From Dyadobacter tibetensis Y620-1 (GTDB lineage Bacteria; Bacteroidota; Bacteroidia; Cytophagales; Spirosomataceae): 64,000 nucleotides of DNA. Numbering within the stretch: the stretch's first letter is position 1; each line of letters begins with the position of its first letter. This document shows, one piece after another, positions 44,389 through 53,787 of the stretch. The stretch is from NCBI RefSeq assembly GCF_000566685.1, contig NZ_AZQN01000007.1:1-64000 (forward strand). The letters are read 5' to 3'. A program made the translations under genes and the position numbers. The notes under the pieces are model-generated. The model had not been told where the DNA came from and made no database searches. It saw only the letters and a program-made list of their open reading frames with translations.

Positions 44389-45072
44389 TTAATTAAAATC
44401 GTTCAATAGATCTTTCAGATCCATAACCGGCCTTGACTTACTGTTTGAGGATGAAAGAATTGTTTTTGCATCGGAGTTAGATCCGTAAAAGGCAGAGTTG
44501 GCATTTGCATCAACGGCTAGAGCCGCTCCATTAAGCGTGATGCCTGCAAATAATCCTTTACTTCGTGAATAGGAATACACTTCTGCTTCCAATTTATAAT
44601 CGGTTTGCGCTGAAGAGCTTCGGCCTATAGGGCCAGCCGCTACCGAAAGATCACCTCCCAGGGTAAAACTTCCTGTACCAATTTCTTTCAAGGTTTTGCT
44701 ATTTTTAAACACCAGAATGAGGTCAGTTGACTGAACACCAATCTGAGCACCTACACTCCCACCCGTAATAGTAACGAAAATGGGATCGCTCCATTCACCG
44801 TTTTCACCTTTTATCATTGCGATGCCTTTACCCCTTTTACCCCCAATCATCAGGCCCGCATTAATCATTTTCGGAACGATAATTATACCTTGGGATATAG
44901 CCAAAAGCTGTTCAGGAATATTTTCTTCCATTTCAGAAAAACCAGATAGAACGGCAATAGAAGCCTTGATTTTTTCATTTTCCTTCTCTTGTGCATAAAG
45001 CGGAGAAGCGAGTAGGCCAATGACCATCATGGCCATTATAAACGGTTTCAATATTAATTTACTAGATAACAT
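44389..45072 (-). CDS. SYLF-domain (YSC84-like) lipid-binding secreted protein
   Basis: 227 residues from ATG 45072. The frame opens at 45135, but the preferred start gives a proper signal peptide (MLSSKLILKPFIMAMMVIGL, then LASPLYAQ). The mature protein is a single SYLF/Ysc84 domain: IPEQLLAISQGIIIVPKMIN, AGLMIGGKRGKGIAMIK, VTITGGSVGAQIGVQSTDLI and TGSFTLGGDLSVAAGPIGRS. Bacterial members are exported proteins with lipid-binding potential and poorly defined roles in the envelope. No obvious partner gene; it lies upstream of the FAD oxidoreductase operon on the same strand but has its own terminator. Confidence 0.9.
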   Translation of the reverse strand: MLSSKLILKPFIMAMMVIGLLASPLYAQEKENEKIKASIAVLSGFSEMEENIPEQLLAISQGIIIVPKMINAGLMIGGKRGKGIAMIKGENGEWSDPIFVTITGGSVGAQIGVQSTDLILVFKNSKTLKEIGTGSFTLGGDLSVAAGPIGRSSSAQTDYKLEAEVYSYSRSKGLFAGITLNGAALAVDANANSAFYGSNSDAKTILSSSNSKSRPVMDLKDLLNDFN

Positions 45073-45394
45073 AAGTGGTTTTTGTTGATGGTAAAACTTA
45101 TTTAACAATTGTAGAGCATGCCCTTTTAGAAACAAAGTCCAATAATCATGCCAATGCTGAGGTTTGCCGCTCAGTAAACGACTGACCTTTAGCTTTATTG
45201 AAAACCCTGGCTTTCATTCATTTAAATATTATCCTAAGTCATTATCCCATAAATACTTATAGGACTAAATTATTTTCCGTTAAAGAGAGCCATCTAATAA
45301 TTAATCCCGTTTGAAAAAGGAATTCCTTGCCAGGAATGTGCTTTCGACTGGTTTTAGTATTTTTAGCTTTTAAAACTTTAAGTAAACTATCAAC
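45073..45394. other. Divergent intergenic region, 322 bp
   Basis: Spacer between the SYLF gene (minus) and the small membrane protein (plus). It has one short perfect hairpin, ATTCCT-TGCC-AGGAAT, at 45322-45337. Nothing else recognisable. Confidence 0.45.
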
Positions 45395-45886
45395 TTGAAA
45401 TATTTACAGCTCCTTGAAAGGTGGACGAGACAATCTATTCAAGATGCCAAACTGATGATTTTGCTTGGTTCATTAGCCGCTGGGGCCACCTTTATTTCCT
45501 GGGTTTGGCCTTCTGCTTTTAGTGACGGACTATCTCTGCCCTTAGGTCTATTAGCCCTATTTTTATTATTTTACGGAGGCTTTACACTTAAAAATCGCCC
45601 CAAGATTGGCGGAGCGCTTTCAAAGGCGTTTCATGAGTCCCCTAAAGCCGCACTGAATGCCGAAAAACGAAGAGTTCTTCAACATCGAAATAGCCAGTAC
45701 AAAGTATTGGGTTCCTGGGGGCTTATTATAATTGCTGGCTTCACCGGCTATCTTTTGGCACTGTCAGAATACCTGCAGGGGCTTGCCGTAGGTTTTATAG
45801 TATTAGGAGCCATACTTCTAATGAGCGATTTATGGTCATTGAAGCGGTTAAAATCGTACGCGGAATCTTTAGAGTCCTTGCAATAG
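45395..45886 (+). CDS. Small membrane protein, about 4 transmembrane helices
   Basis: 163 residues if the TTG at 45395 is the start; an ATG at 45455 is the alternative and would remove the 20-residue amphipathic N-terminus. Two hydrophobic pairs are seen: LMILLGSLAAGATFISWVW with LPLGLLALFLLFYGGF, and GSWGLIIIAGFTGYLLAL with LAVGFIVLGAILLMSDLW. A charged cytoplasmic loop lies between them (about 70-105). I do not recognise a family. No operon partner is close; the next gene starts 158 bp on. Confidence 0.65.
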   Translation: MKYLQLLERWTRQSIQDAKLMILLGSLAAGATFISWVWPSAFSDGLSLPLGLLALFLLFYGGFTLKNRPKIGGALSKAFHESPKAALNAEKRRVLQHRNSQYKVLGSWGLIIIAGFTGYLLALSEYLQGLAVGFIVLGAILLMSDLWSLKRLKSYAESLESLQ

Positions 45887-46044
45887 GAATATTAGCCAGA
45901 ATTAGCGGAGCCCAAAGGATTCAAATAATTATTCAGTGGTATCAGATGCCATTTAGCTCCACTCATATCCCGGTTGAGAGCCAATAACCACGGGGACTAA
46001 TGGAAAGTCCTTAACTTGTAAGCCTGATAGTTTACTTCTGACGC

Positions 46045-47331
46045 ATGCTCAATTCAGTACCCGAAAACAATAACCGGCTATCCCTACGATTGAGACGCAT
46101 GACGGTGATCCACATTTTCTTATGGATGCTGCATGGCGCCAATGGAATGGCGAACCCATTCCAAGGATTAATTTATGGCACCATTACCCTTACAAATGGA
46201 ACCACCAAGGTCGGTATCATACAAGGAAAAAACCGACAATTATTCTGGGAAGATATATTTATGACCGTCCGTAAAGACAATCCTTCTCTGGAATTTTTAA
46301 AGAATAGCGAAATCAGGAATCTTAGTGATCAGGAAAAAAAAGAAAAAATCGAGTGGGGTTTTATGCAAATATGGGAAAACAAATATCCCTCACGTACCAA
46401 CCGATACAGCTGCCGATTTGGAGATATTGCTTCGATTACCCCTACCAAAAATCTGGAAGCTATTTTAAAATTAAAAAATGGGAGTAGTCTTCGCATAGAA
46501 GGCAATGATAGGTATAAGGATATTGGCAAATATTTTTATATCTCCAATCCGGCTGGCAATTGGCACCGAATCGAATGGAAGAAAATTCGAAGAATTGACT
46601 TTAGTCCGACACCCAAAAGCGCTCTTAATACGGCTGTAAGACCCCTCTTTGGCACCGTAAAAACTAGATATGGACAGCTGACGGGCTATATAAAATGGGA
46701 TCAGGATGAAGGCATGACTTCTTCCATTTTAGATGGGAAAACGGAAGACAGCCTAAAAAAAATTCCGTTCTGGCAAATAGCCATGATCCGTCGTATTCAT
46801 GAAAACAGCTCTGAAGTACGCCTGAAAAATGGCTCCCGACTAACCCTTTCGGATACGGACGATGTAGGGAAATCTAACCATGGTATCACCATATTTCTCA
46901 AAGATGTCGGCAATATCATAATCAAATGGAAGGACTTCCAAGAAATTATTTTCAGTTCGAATCAAGGAGCTCCCGCCTTACCTGGTTATGAATCCTTTAG
47001 GCCTAAAGAGGCACTGAATGGATCCGTTATCAGCCTCCATTCTGAAAAAATTTCAGGTCGTATCGTATACGATCTGGACGAACAGTGGGGCAGTGATATA
47101 TTAGAAGGATATAAAAATGGACTTTACTACCGTATACCCTTTAGCAACATCCGGAACGTGGAAAGAAAAAATGACCAGCATTCTTTAATAGTCCTGAAAA
47201 ATGGGCGAAAACTTTTGTTAGGAGGACAGTCGGATGTCAACGATAAAAACTGGGGCCTTCTGGTATGGAGCGGTCAGGAAAAGCCAAAATATATTCCATG
47301 GAAACAGGTAAAGCTTTTGCAACTGAAATAA
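46045..47331 (+). CDS. Secreted three-repeat beta-rich protein upstream of a LytS/LytTR pair
   Basis: 428 residues. An export signal is likely at about 19-36 (MTVIHIFLWMLHGANGMA), so Met19 (46099) may be the true start. The rest holds three copies of one module at about 41-187, 201-304 and 323-426. Each copy has G-x-[IV]-x-T at its start, a W-D/E-rich strand, an IPF/FGDI-x-x-I segment, then LKNG-x-x-L (LKLKNGSSLRI, VRLKNGSRLTL, IVLKNGRKLLL) and a closing I-x-W-K-x-[IFV] (IEWKKIRRIDF, IKWKDFQEIIF, IPWKQVKLLQL). The first copy carries a 40-residue insertion. No named family recognised. The last 34 bp overlap the kinase gene, implying coupled translation and a shared role, perhaps sensing. Confidence 0.8.
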   Translation: MLNSVPENNNRLSLRLRRMTVIHIFLWMLHGANGMANPFQGLIYGTITLTNGTTKVGIIQGKNRQLFWEDIFMTVRKDNPSLEFLKNSEIRNLSDQEKKEKIEWGFMQIWENKYPSRTNRYSCRFGDIASITPTKNLEAILKLKNGSSLRIEGNDRYKDIGKYFYISNPAGNWHRIEWKKIRRIDFSPTPKSALNTAVRPLFGTVKTRYGQLTGYIKWDQDEGMTSSILDGKTEDSLKKIPFWQIAMIRRIHENSSEVRLKNGSRLTLSDTDDVGKSNHGITIFLKDVGNIIIKWKDFQEIIFSSNQGAPALPGYESFRPKEALNGSVISLHSEKISGRIVYDLDEQWGSDILEGYKNGLYYRIPFSNIRNVERKNDQHSLIVLKNGRKLLLGGQSDVNDKNWGLLVWSGQEKPKYIPWKQVKLLQLK

Positions 47332-48389
47332 GCGCCTATTTGAATAGCCAGGACGATGAAAAACAGACCCTTAACACGATTTCGGTGAACAAAATTCGAA
47401 TCCTATTACTGCTCATAATCTCCTTGATCATGGTCGCTCTGGCGTTTCTTACCATGGCCTCAACCCTCCCTAGCTCCTATCTGATCGCCTTATTCTGGAT
47501 CATTGGCGTTATTGCCGCCTTATGGTTTGGAAATCGATATATATCGGTATGGCTCAATAAAAATTACCCTTGGAACGATTACGATTCAAGGCGATTTTAT
47601 ATCCAAATTTTCCTCAGCACCGTATACTCCCTATTTTGTATCAACCTTAGCTATTACCCTGTCAAAACGGAGTTAATGGGCTTTCCACCCGATCAGGAAC
47701 AACTCCTACTCCTTAATATCTATGGGCTTATTCTCACCGTTCCGATCCTGTCCATTCAATTTGGCATCTACTTTATGATGCGCTGGAAAAAAAACTTTAG
47801 TTATTCCAAAGAGTTGGAAAGTCAAAATCTTAAGGCCGAATTTGATTCCCTGAAAAGCCATATTTCCCCGCATTTCCTTTTCAACAACTTAAACATCCTT
47901 TCTTCACTAATTGATAAAAATCCGGCCATGGCTCAACAATTCCTGGAAAATTTCTCGGATGTATATCGCTACGTACTGCGGATTAATAAGCAGGAATTGG
48001 TTACCGTAAAATCCGAATTAGAGTTTATTGATGCATATATATTTATGTTAAAAATACGATTTGTTGATCAGATGCAAATCAGTATTTCCGTGTCATCGGA
48101 CTACCATTCCCACCTATTACCTCCCCTATCCTTACAGGCCTTAGTAGAAAATGCCATCAAACATAATAAAGCTTCCGACTCTCAGCCACTAGCTATAGAA
48201 ATATTTACGAGCGAACCAGGGCAACTGACCGTTAGAAATAACTTACAGCCGAAGAAGAAGGAGCGATATAGCTCCGAATCAGGATTAAAAAACTTAACAA
48301 AAAGATATGAGTTCCTGGCCAGTTCACCCATAGTTGTACAAAAGACCGATGCACATTTCAGCGTAATCCTCCCCCTAATCAGACCTTGA
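47298..48389 (+). CDS. LytS/YpdA-type sensor histidine kinase
   Basis: 363 residues from Met at 47298; the frame opens at 47265 but that adds 11 residues inside the preceding gene. Four transmembrane segments at about 32-55, 58-79, 100-118 and 138-160 carry no large sensor domain. The His_kinase domain follows: SHISPHFLFNNLNILSSLID with the phospho-accepting His at about 192, the N-box LVENAIKHN and a reduced G-box (GLKNLTKRYEFLAS). It phosphorylates the LytTR regulator 7 bp downstream. Overlap with the upstream repeat protein suggests that protein could supply the missing extracellular sensing part. Confidence 0.92.
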   Translation: METGKAFATEISAYLNSQDDEKQTLNTISVNKIRILLLLIISLIMVALAFLTMASTLPSSYLIALFWIIGVIAALWFGNRYISVWLNKNYPWNDYDSRRFYIQIFLSTVYSLFCINLSYYPVKTELMGFPPDQEQLLLLNIYGLILTVPILSIQFGIYFMMRWKKNFSYSKELESQNLKAEFDSLKSHISPHFLFNNLNILSSLIDKNPAMAQQFLENFSDVYRYVLRINKQELVTVKSELEFIDAYIFMLKIRFVDQMQISISVSSDYHSHLLPPLSLQALVENAIKHNKASDSQPLAIEIFTSEPGQLTVRNNLQPKKKERYSSESGLKNLTKRYEFLASSPIVVQKTDAHFSVILPLIRP

Positions 48390-48396
48390 ACCAGAT

Positions 48397-49152
48397 ATGC
48401 AAATCATTATAATAGAAGACGAAAATCTTGCTGCGGACCGGCTATTAGGTCTTGTTCAACAATATGACCCTGCGATTCGGATACAAGCGATCCTTTCTTC
48501 GGTAGAAAAGGCTATATTATGGTTAAAACAAAATCCTATGCCCGACCTGGCTTTCATGGATATCCAGCTTTCTGACGGCCTGTGTTTTGAAATTTTTGAA
48601 ACAGTATCCGTAACCTGCCCAATCATTTTTACGACTTCGTATGAGCAGTACGCCCTGGAGGCATTCGGGGTCACCAGCGTGGCTTACCTGCTTAAACCGG
48701 TTAAGTATGGACAGCTTGTAAATAGCTTTCAAAAACTCGAAATAATGAAGCAGACCTTTTCCAAAGGGTTGGCACCGGTGACTGAATCTGGCATACATTC
48801 CATAGAGGCTCATTTTAAATCCCGGTTTTTGGTAAAGAATGGACTACATATTCGTGCCATCAAATGCGAGGAGATAGCCTATTTTTATTCAGAAGATAAG
48901 GTCAGCTTTCTGGTGAGCTTTAATAAACAAAAATTCCCCGTTGATTATTCTCTTGAAGAAATAGAAACGACACTCAATCCAGATATATTTTTTAGAATCA
49001 GCCGAAAGTACATCGTTCATGTGGATGCCATTCAGGAGATAAGACCGTACTTCAAAGGTCGCCTCTCGGTGGCTGTATCCCCTGCCGGTGAGGAAGACAT
49101 TATAGTTAGTGCCGACCGTACCCCTTCTTTCAAAGCCTGGCTGGATCGGTAA
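48397..49152 (+). CDS. LytTR-family response regulator
   Basis: 251 residues. Receiver domain 1-120 with acidic pocket (IIIEDENLAADR), phospho-acceptor Asp55 in LAFMDIQLSDG, Thr/Ser in IIFTTSYEQY and Lys in YLLKPVKYGQL. LytTR DNA-binding domain at about 145-250: FLVKNGLHIRAIKCEEIAYF, RISRKYIVHVDAIQEIRPYF and GRLSVAVSP. Partner of the kinase directly upstream. The outer-membrane receptor gene that starts 165 bp later is the natural candidate target, but no paired LytTR direct repeats could be identified in the spacer. Confidence 0.93.
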   Translation: MQIIIIEDENLAADRLLGLVQQYDPAIRIQAILSSVEKAILWLKQNPMPDLAFMDIQLSDGLCFEIFETVSVTCPIIFTTSYEQYALEAFGVTSVAYLLKPVKYGQLVNSFQKLEIMKQTFSKGLAPVTESGIHSIEAHFKSRFLVKNGLHIRAIKCEEIAYFYSEDKVSFLVSFNKQKFPVDYSLEEIETTLNPDIFFRISRKYIVHVDAIQEIRPYFKGRLSVAVSPAGEEDIIVSADRTPSFKAWLDR

Positions 49153-49316
49153 TCCCAACAGATTGAGGGCGGGTATTTCTCATTATGGAGGCAGAATAGA
49201 CCGGTTCGTCGGAATTGTCTGTACTATCCAATGGATACACCGTATTTTTATATTTATAAACGTACCACCCCCAACCAAAATCATCTGGAAGCAATCCTAC
49301 CTTCCTTACATTTAAT

Positions 49317-52061
49317 ATGGCAAAAAAGTATATACCTTCCTTATTGCTGCTCTTCATTATCGCCATTACCAATGGACATGGTCAAGGAACGAATATCAAG
49401 GGAAATGTTCTAAGTAAAACTGACTCAACAGCCCTTCCTGGTGCAACTGTAACCATTCAAAAGGAAAACGGAAAAATTGAACAGGGTGTAATGGCTAACC
49501 AGGAGGGAGCATTTCAACTTATCAAAGTTCAGAGCGGCGCCTATATACTTAAGGTAAGCTATATGGGGTTCCAGACTTACACAAAGGACCTCTTGCTCGT
49601 AAGCGGGCAGCAGCAAACCTTGGAAGTACTCCTAGAAGAAGAAGCCAATACCCTAACAGAAGTAAAAATTGTTGGCCAATTATCTGCAGGAGAACAAATC
49701 GGGGACAGTACCCAGTACAATGCTGATGCTTTCAAGACTACCGCAGATGCTTCTGCCCAGGAATTGATTGAAAAGCTACCTGGCATTACTATTGAAAATG
49801 GAAAAGTACAAGCCCAGGGTGAGCCAATTCAGCAAATTTTGGTGGATGGCAAAATGTATTTTGGCTCGGATGTGGCCAAAGCCTTACAGAACTTACCTGC
49901 AGAAGTGATCCAAAGTATCCAATTATTTGATAAAAAAAGTGATAAGTCGGAGCTTAGTGGCTTTGATGATGGAAACCAGATTAAGACTATCAATATTGTT
50001 ACCAAGCCCAATCGCCGAAATGGACAGTTTGGAAAAGCATCTGCTGGATTGGGCACAGACCATCGATATGCTGCTGGGGCGAGTGTCAATCATTTTAACG
50101 AAGATATGCGGCTTACCTTCACCGGTCTGACCAATAATGTCAATACTACAACCTACCAGACGGGTCAAGGGAGCCAGGACGAAGATAGGCCCAGCAATGG
50201 AGTCATTGTAACGAACTCATTGGGCGTGAACTATTCGGGGAACTGGTCACCAAAGTTAGAAGCCAGTGGAAGTTATTCCTATACCAATAGCCATAATACC
50301 TCCCTGCAAACTAAATTCCGAACTTATGCCAATCCTGCAGATTCAGGCAGAGCCTATACCGAGCAGAATACACGCATCGACGAAGACCGAATTCACAGAG
50401 CCGAAATGCGCATTGACTACAAGATTACCGACCGGGATAGGCTACTAATCCGTCCCAATTTTTCACTTGTCGAAAACGATGACTTCTCTCACTTTACAGG
50501 GCGAACAGTGAATGAAAGTGCAGCGCTAAACCAAACGGAAAATCAATCTAAAGGCAAAAGCCATAATCTTTCTTTCAGTAACTCAATGGTATATAGCCAT
50601 CGCTTTGAAAAACCAGGCAGAAGCGTCTCTATAAAGCTTAATACTGCTTACCGAACCAATGATTTTGCAGGAACCCGTGTTTCTGAGAATGTATACTTTC
50701 GACAACCCGATAGAAATAAAATCTTGAATCAATATACCAGATTCGATAAATCAGGTTTTTCTTGGGAAGGCGAAGTCTCATATTCAGAACCATTAGGCAA
50801 CCACGGTCGCATGCAGCTTGGCCACGAGAGAGGCAATCGCCGAGATGATTCTGACCGGCAACTTTTTGATTATCAAGATCTAGAGAATGCCTATGATTCA
50901 CTCAATATAGGCCTAAGCAATACTTTTAAAAGTGATTATTTAACAGAGCAAACAGAACTAACCTATCAATATCGTAAGGAAAAGGTTCGACTTCAGATAT
51001 CGGGCAAATATGAAGTAGCAAATCTGCAAAACGAGCAGAAATTTCCGACTGAGTATAGCATGCGCAGAACTTTTCGGAATACACTCCCTGCCGCTCGTTT
51101 GGAATACCGCTTTTCCAAAACCCAAAACTTGCAGTTGGACTTCAGGACAAGTACCGATGCTCCCTCCATAAACGAGTTACAACAGGTAGTCAATATCTCG
51201 AATCCGCTCTATGTACGAAGTGGAAACCCGAATCTGGTACAATCGGTCAGGAATAGGCTTCAGGCTAAATATAGAACCCAAAATAGTGAAAAAAGCCGCA
51301 CCTTTTTTGCCATGTTGGAGACATCGGTCATCCCCAACTTTCAAACTAACAGCACCTTTACAGCTCGCCATCCCATAGCACTTACCGTAACTGACACGCT
51401 GCAGACCGGGTCTCAGATGACTATGCCCATTAATATGAGTGGATATTGGACCGTAAATTCTTATTTTAATTATGGTCAGCCTTTCAATTTTATTAAGTCC
51501 AAGGTCAGTTTTAATGGCCAGGTCAATCATACCCAATTACCCAGTATGATAGATTCACTGCGCAATATGACTTATACCACCAACTTTAGAGTTGGTACCA
51601 CGATAAGCAGTAATGTCAGTGAGAACCTAGACTTTCAAGTTTCAAGCCGGTCGGGATATAATATGGTAAAAAGAACGCTTCGTGAAACCCAGAACAACTC
51701 ATTCAGTCAGACGAGTCGAATCAGGCTAACCTGGATTATATGGAAGGGGCTGGTATATCGCTCCGATGTAATTCACCAACTAAATTCCGGACTTTCAGCC
51801 GGTTTTAATACCAATTATACGATATGGAACATGAGCATTGGAAAGAAAATCCTTCCCAATAATCGTGGAGAAATTAGTCTGAACGTGTTCGACCTCCTTA
51901 AGCAGAATGTCAGTGTCAAACGATATATCTCTGACAGTTTCGTTCAGGATACCCAGTCCAATGTTCTTCAACGATATTTTCTGCTAACTTTCACGTATAA
52001 TATCAGGCGCTTTCCTGACGGGGCCGAAAAGGGGCAGCTTGGCAAAAAGCCGCAGCACTAA
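49317..52061 (+). CDS. Outer-membrane beta-barrel receptor (TonB-dependent-receptor-like, OMP_b-brl_3 type)
   Basis: 914 residues. Signal peptide MAKKYIPSLLLLFIIAITNG. Carboxypeptidase-regulatory-like domain at about 25-105 (IKGNVLSKTDSTALPGATVT), then a plug-like region with QELIEKLPGITIENGKVQAQ, QILVDGKMYFGSDVAKALQN and LFDKKSDKSELSGFDDG. A long barrel follows. These hallmarks fit the Bacteroidota barrel proteins annotated as outer-membrane beta-barrel family, distinct from SusC: no SusD partner, no canonical TonB box. Substrate unknown, possibly a peptide or small ligand. Transcribed after the kinase/regulator pair; its last codons overlap a terminator that serves the opposite strand. Confidence 0.88.
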   Translation: MAKKYIPSLLLLFIIAITNGHGQGTNIKGNVLSKTDSTALPGATVTIQKENGKIEQGVMANQEGAFQLIKVQSGAYILKVSYMGFQTYTKDLLLVSGQQQTLEVLLEEEANTLTEVKIVGQLSAGEQIGDSTQYNADAFKTTADASAQELIEKLPGITIENGKVQAQGEPIQQILVDGKMYFGSDVAKALQNLPAEVIQSIQLFDKKSDKSELSGFDDGNQIKTINIVTKPNRRNGQFGKASAGLGTDHRYAAGASVNHFNEDMRLTFTGLTNNVNTTTYQTGQGSQDEDRPSNGVIVTNSLGVNYSGNWSPKLEASGSYSYTNSHNTSLQTKFRTYANPADSGRAYTEQNTRIDEDRIHRAEMRIDYKITDRDRLLIRPNFSLVENDDFSHFTGRTVNESAALNQTENQSKGKSHNLSFSNSMVYSHRFEKPGRSVSIKLNTAYRTNDFAGTRVSENVYFRQPDRNKILNQYTRFDKSGFSWEGEVSYSEPLGNHGRMQLGHERGNRRDDSDRQLFDYQDLENAYDSLNIGLSNTFKSDYLTEQTELTYQYRKEKVRLQISGKYEVANLQNEQKFPTEYSMRRTFRNTLPAARLEYRFSKTQNLQLDFRTSTDAPSINELQQVVNISNPLYVRSGNPNLVQSVRNRLQAKYRTQNSEKSRTFFAMLETSVIPNFQTNSTFTARHPIALTVTDTLQTGSQMTMPINMSGYWTVNSYFNYGQPFNFIKSKVSFNGQVNHTQLPSMIDSLRNMTYTTNFRVGTTISSNVSENLDFQVSSRSGYNMVKRTLRETQNNSFSQTSRIRLTWIIWKGLVYRSDVIHQLNSGLSAGFNTNYTIWNMSIGKKILPNNRGEISLNVFDLLKQNVSVKRYISDSFVQDTQSNVLQRYFLLTFTYNIRRFPDGAEKGQLGKKPQH

Positions 52062-52072
52062 GACTGCGGCTT
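52042..52072 (-). terminator. Minus-strand terminator embedded in the end of the opposite gene
   Basis: Nine-bp perfect stem AAGCCGCAG/CTGCGGCTT (52047-52055 and 52064-52072) with an 8-nt loop. On the minus strand it is followed by TTTGCC after the stem's final TT, giving a five-T run, and lies just after the SusD stop at 52081. On the plus strand the stem spans the last codons and the stop (52059-52061) of the receptor gene. Confidence 0.75.
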
Positions 52073-52080
52073 AAGGAAAA

Positions 52081-53778
52081 TTACCAACCAGGATTCTGAA
52101 TTAGCTTTGGATTTAGGGATAGTTCGTCTAGGGGTAATGGAAGAAAATAGTTTTTATTCTCATCGTAGGTGCGTCCGGAGGGTAAGGATTTTCCATAGGG
52201 TAAAATATAACCTTCAGCGTTGACGAAAATACTACTGCCAATAACGGCTTTAGGATAGACAGACTGGATAAATTTCATACCTAAAACCGGCTTATTCAAC
52301 AAGGCACCAGCCTTCCATCTTAACAAATCGTCGTATCGTAGAGCCTCAATGGCCAGCTCCACCCTTCGCTCCCGGCGTATTTCGTCTATTAAAACATCCA
52401 GTTGCGGAAAGTCAGACTGGCTATCTTTTTTCAACTCAGCTATGACCATATTGGGCATTCCCGCACGTTTGCGTAACAGGTTAATCGTCTTGTCTATTAC
52501 CGACTGATTTGCCTGACCCAGTTCAGCATTGGCTTCCGCATTGATCAGGAGTACTTCCCCATATCTAAATATGGGAGCATCCAATATCCCATTCTGTATA
52601 CGGACATACTCTTGCTGGTCTTCCACCCAGTATTTTTGTATTTGATAACCTGTAGGCACGATTCCCACCCCACTGATACCGGAACCAGAGATAGCCGGAA
52701 TCTTCGACGTCTGTTGAATCCCCGTCCCGGGAAAGGTAATGGTCTGCTTCAATCGAGGGTCCCTATTAGTCATCTCCTCTTGAATAGACTGATCGCCCCT
52801 GTATAAGGGACTTTGGGAAATTGGCTTTCCGTCGGCACAGAGGTACGATTCTACCAAGGACTTGGAAGCACTGGTATTAAAATTATTACTCTGTAAGTTC
52901 CAGGATGTAGCCGTCCCTAGGAGCCCGGTGGCGTAAATCTTATATAATATCATTTCCTTATTGGTCCCAAGATCCAGAGAGTTGAATAGGGATGCATAAT
53001 CCGTAGCGGGGTTGCCAGTTTCATGTATTTGATAATGGCCTTCTGTAATGAGTCTTTGAGAGGCCTGTACAGCTTCTTTCAGGAATTTTTCCCCACCTTC
53101 TATTCCTCGGTATTTGCGAAAAGTACCTTCGAAAAGACACATTCGGGCCTTCAAAAATAAGGCTACGTCCTTGTTGATACGTCCGGCATCGGCTACATTT
53201 TTAGCAGGAAGGGTAGCAATAGCCAAATCTATATTGGCTAATAAAGAATCCATCACCAGCACACGGCTGTCACGGGGAGCATAGAGCTCAGGAGAAGTAA
53301 GCTCTAAATCCTTAGTCAACCAGGGGACATCACCAAAATCCCGCACCTTTTCAAAATAATCCAATACCTTAAAGAAACGTATTTCTCCCGCATATTTATC
53401 TTTTGTTTCCTTCGCTATGGGGGTTTGGTTGTAGCGTTGTAGGAAATAATTGCAAGATCTTATGACCGTCCAGTTCCATCCACCACCAGAAGTTGGAACA
53501 ATATTTTTTCCTGCCGCCACGAGATTAAAGTCCAAGGGAACCATATTGTCACTTTGATTGTCCCCGGTAATCAGAGGACTATGGCCCGTACCTGTATTAT
53601 GGCCAGAAAAAACACGATAGAAATCGTTGGCATATTGCTTCAATTCGTTCTCGTTATGCCAAAAGTTTTCCTCGTTAAGGGAATCCGTTGGATATCGATT
53701 TAAAAAATCGTCATTACAGGCCGCTGACAATATTCCAAGAAAGAGTAAGAAGGATTTTATTATATTTTTTTTCATCAT
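52081..53778 (-). CDS. SusD/RagB family outer-membrane lipoprotein
   Basis: 565 residues. Lipobox LSAAC (Cys21), then NDDFLNRYPTDSLNEENFWH. GEIRFFKVLDYFEKVRDFGD at about 125-145, GEVLLINAEANAELGQANQS near 410, RRERRVELAIEALRYDDLLR near 470 and the end NPKLIQNPGW are the expected SusD blocks. Pairs with the STN-SusC 9 bp upstream. The spacing and the terminator right after its stop define a two-gene operon. Confidence 0.95.
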   Translation of the reverse strand: MMKKNIIKSFLLFLGILSAACNDDFLNRYPTDSLNEENFWHNENELKQYANDFYRVFSGHNTGTGHSPLITGDNQSDNMVPLDFNLVAAGKNIVPTSGGGWNWTVIRSCNYFLQRYNQTPIAKETKDKYAGEIRFFKVLDYFEKVRDFGDVPWLTKDLELTSPELYAPRDSRVLVMDSLLANIDLAIATLPAKNVADAGRINKDVALFLKARMCLFEGTFRKYRGIEGGEKFLKEAVQASQRLITEGHYQIHETGNPATDYASLFNSLDLGTNKEMILYKIYATGLLGTATSWNLQSNNFNTSASKSLVESYLCADGKPISQSPLYRGDQSIQEEMTNRDPRLKQTITFPGTGIQQTSKIPAISGSGISGVGIVPTGYQIQKYWVEDQQEYVRIQNGILDAPIFRYGEVLLINAEANAELGQANQSVIDKTINLLRKRAGMPNMVIAELKKDSQSDFPQLDVLIDEIRRERRVELAIEALRYDDLLRWKAGALLNKPVLGMKFIQSVYPKAVIGSSIFVNAEGYILPYGKSLPSGRTYDENKNYFLPLPLDELSLNPKLIQNPGW

Positions 53779-53787
53779 GAGGATCGA

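Noticed and set aside
49153..49316. LytTR-type paired direct repeats upstream of the outer-membrane receptor
   Set aside because: Searched by eye for two similar 9-10 bp units at helical spacing; none convincing.
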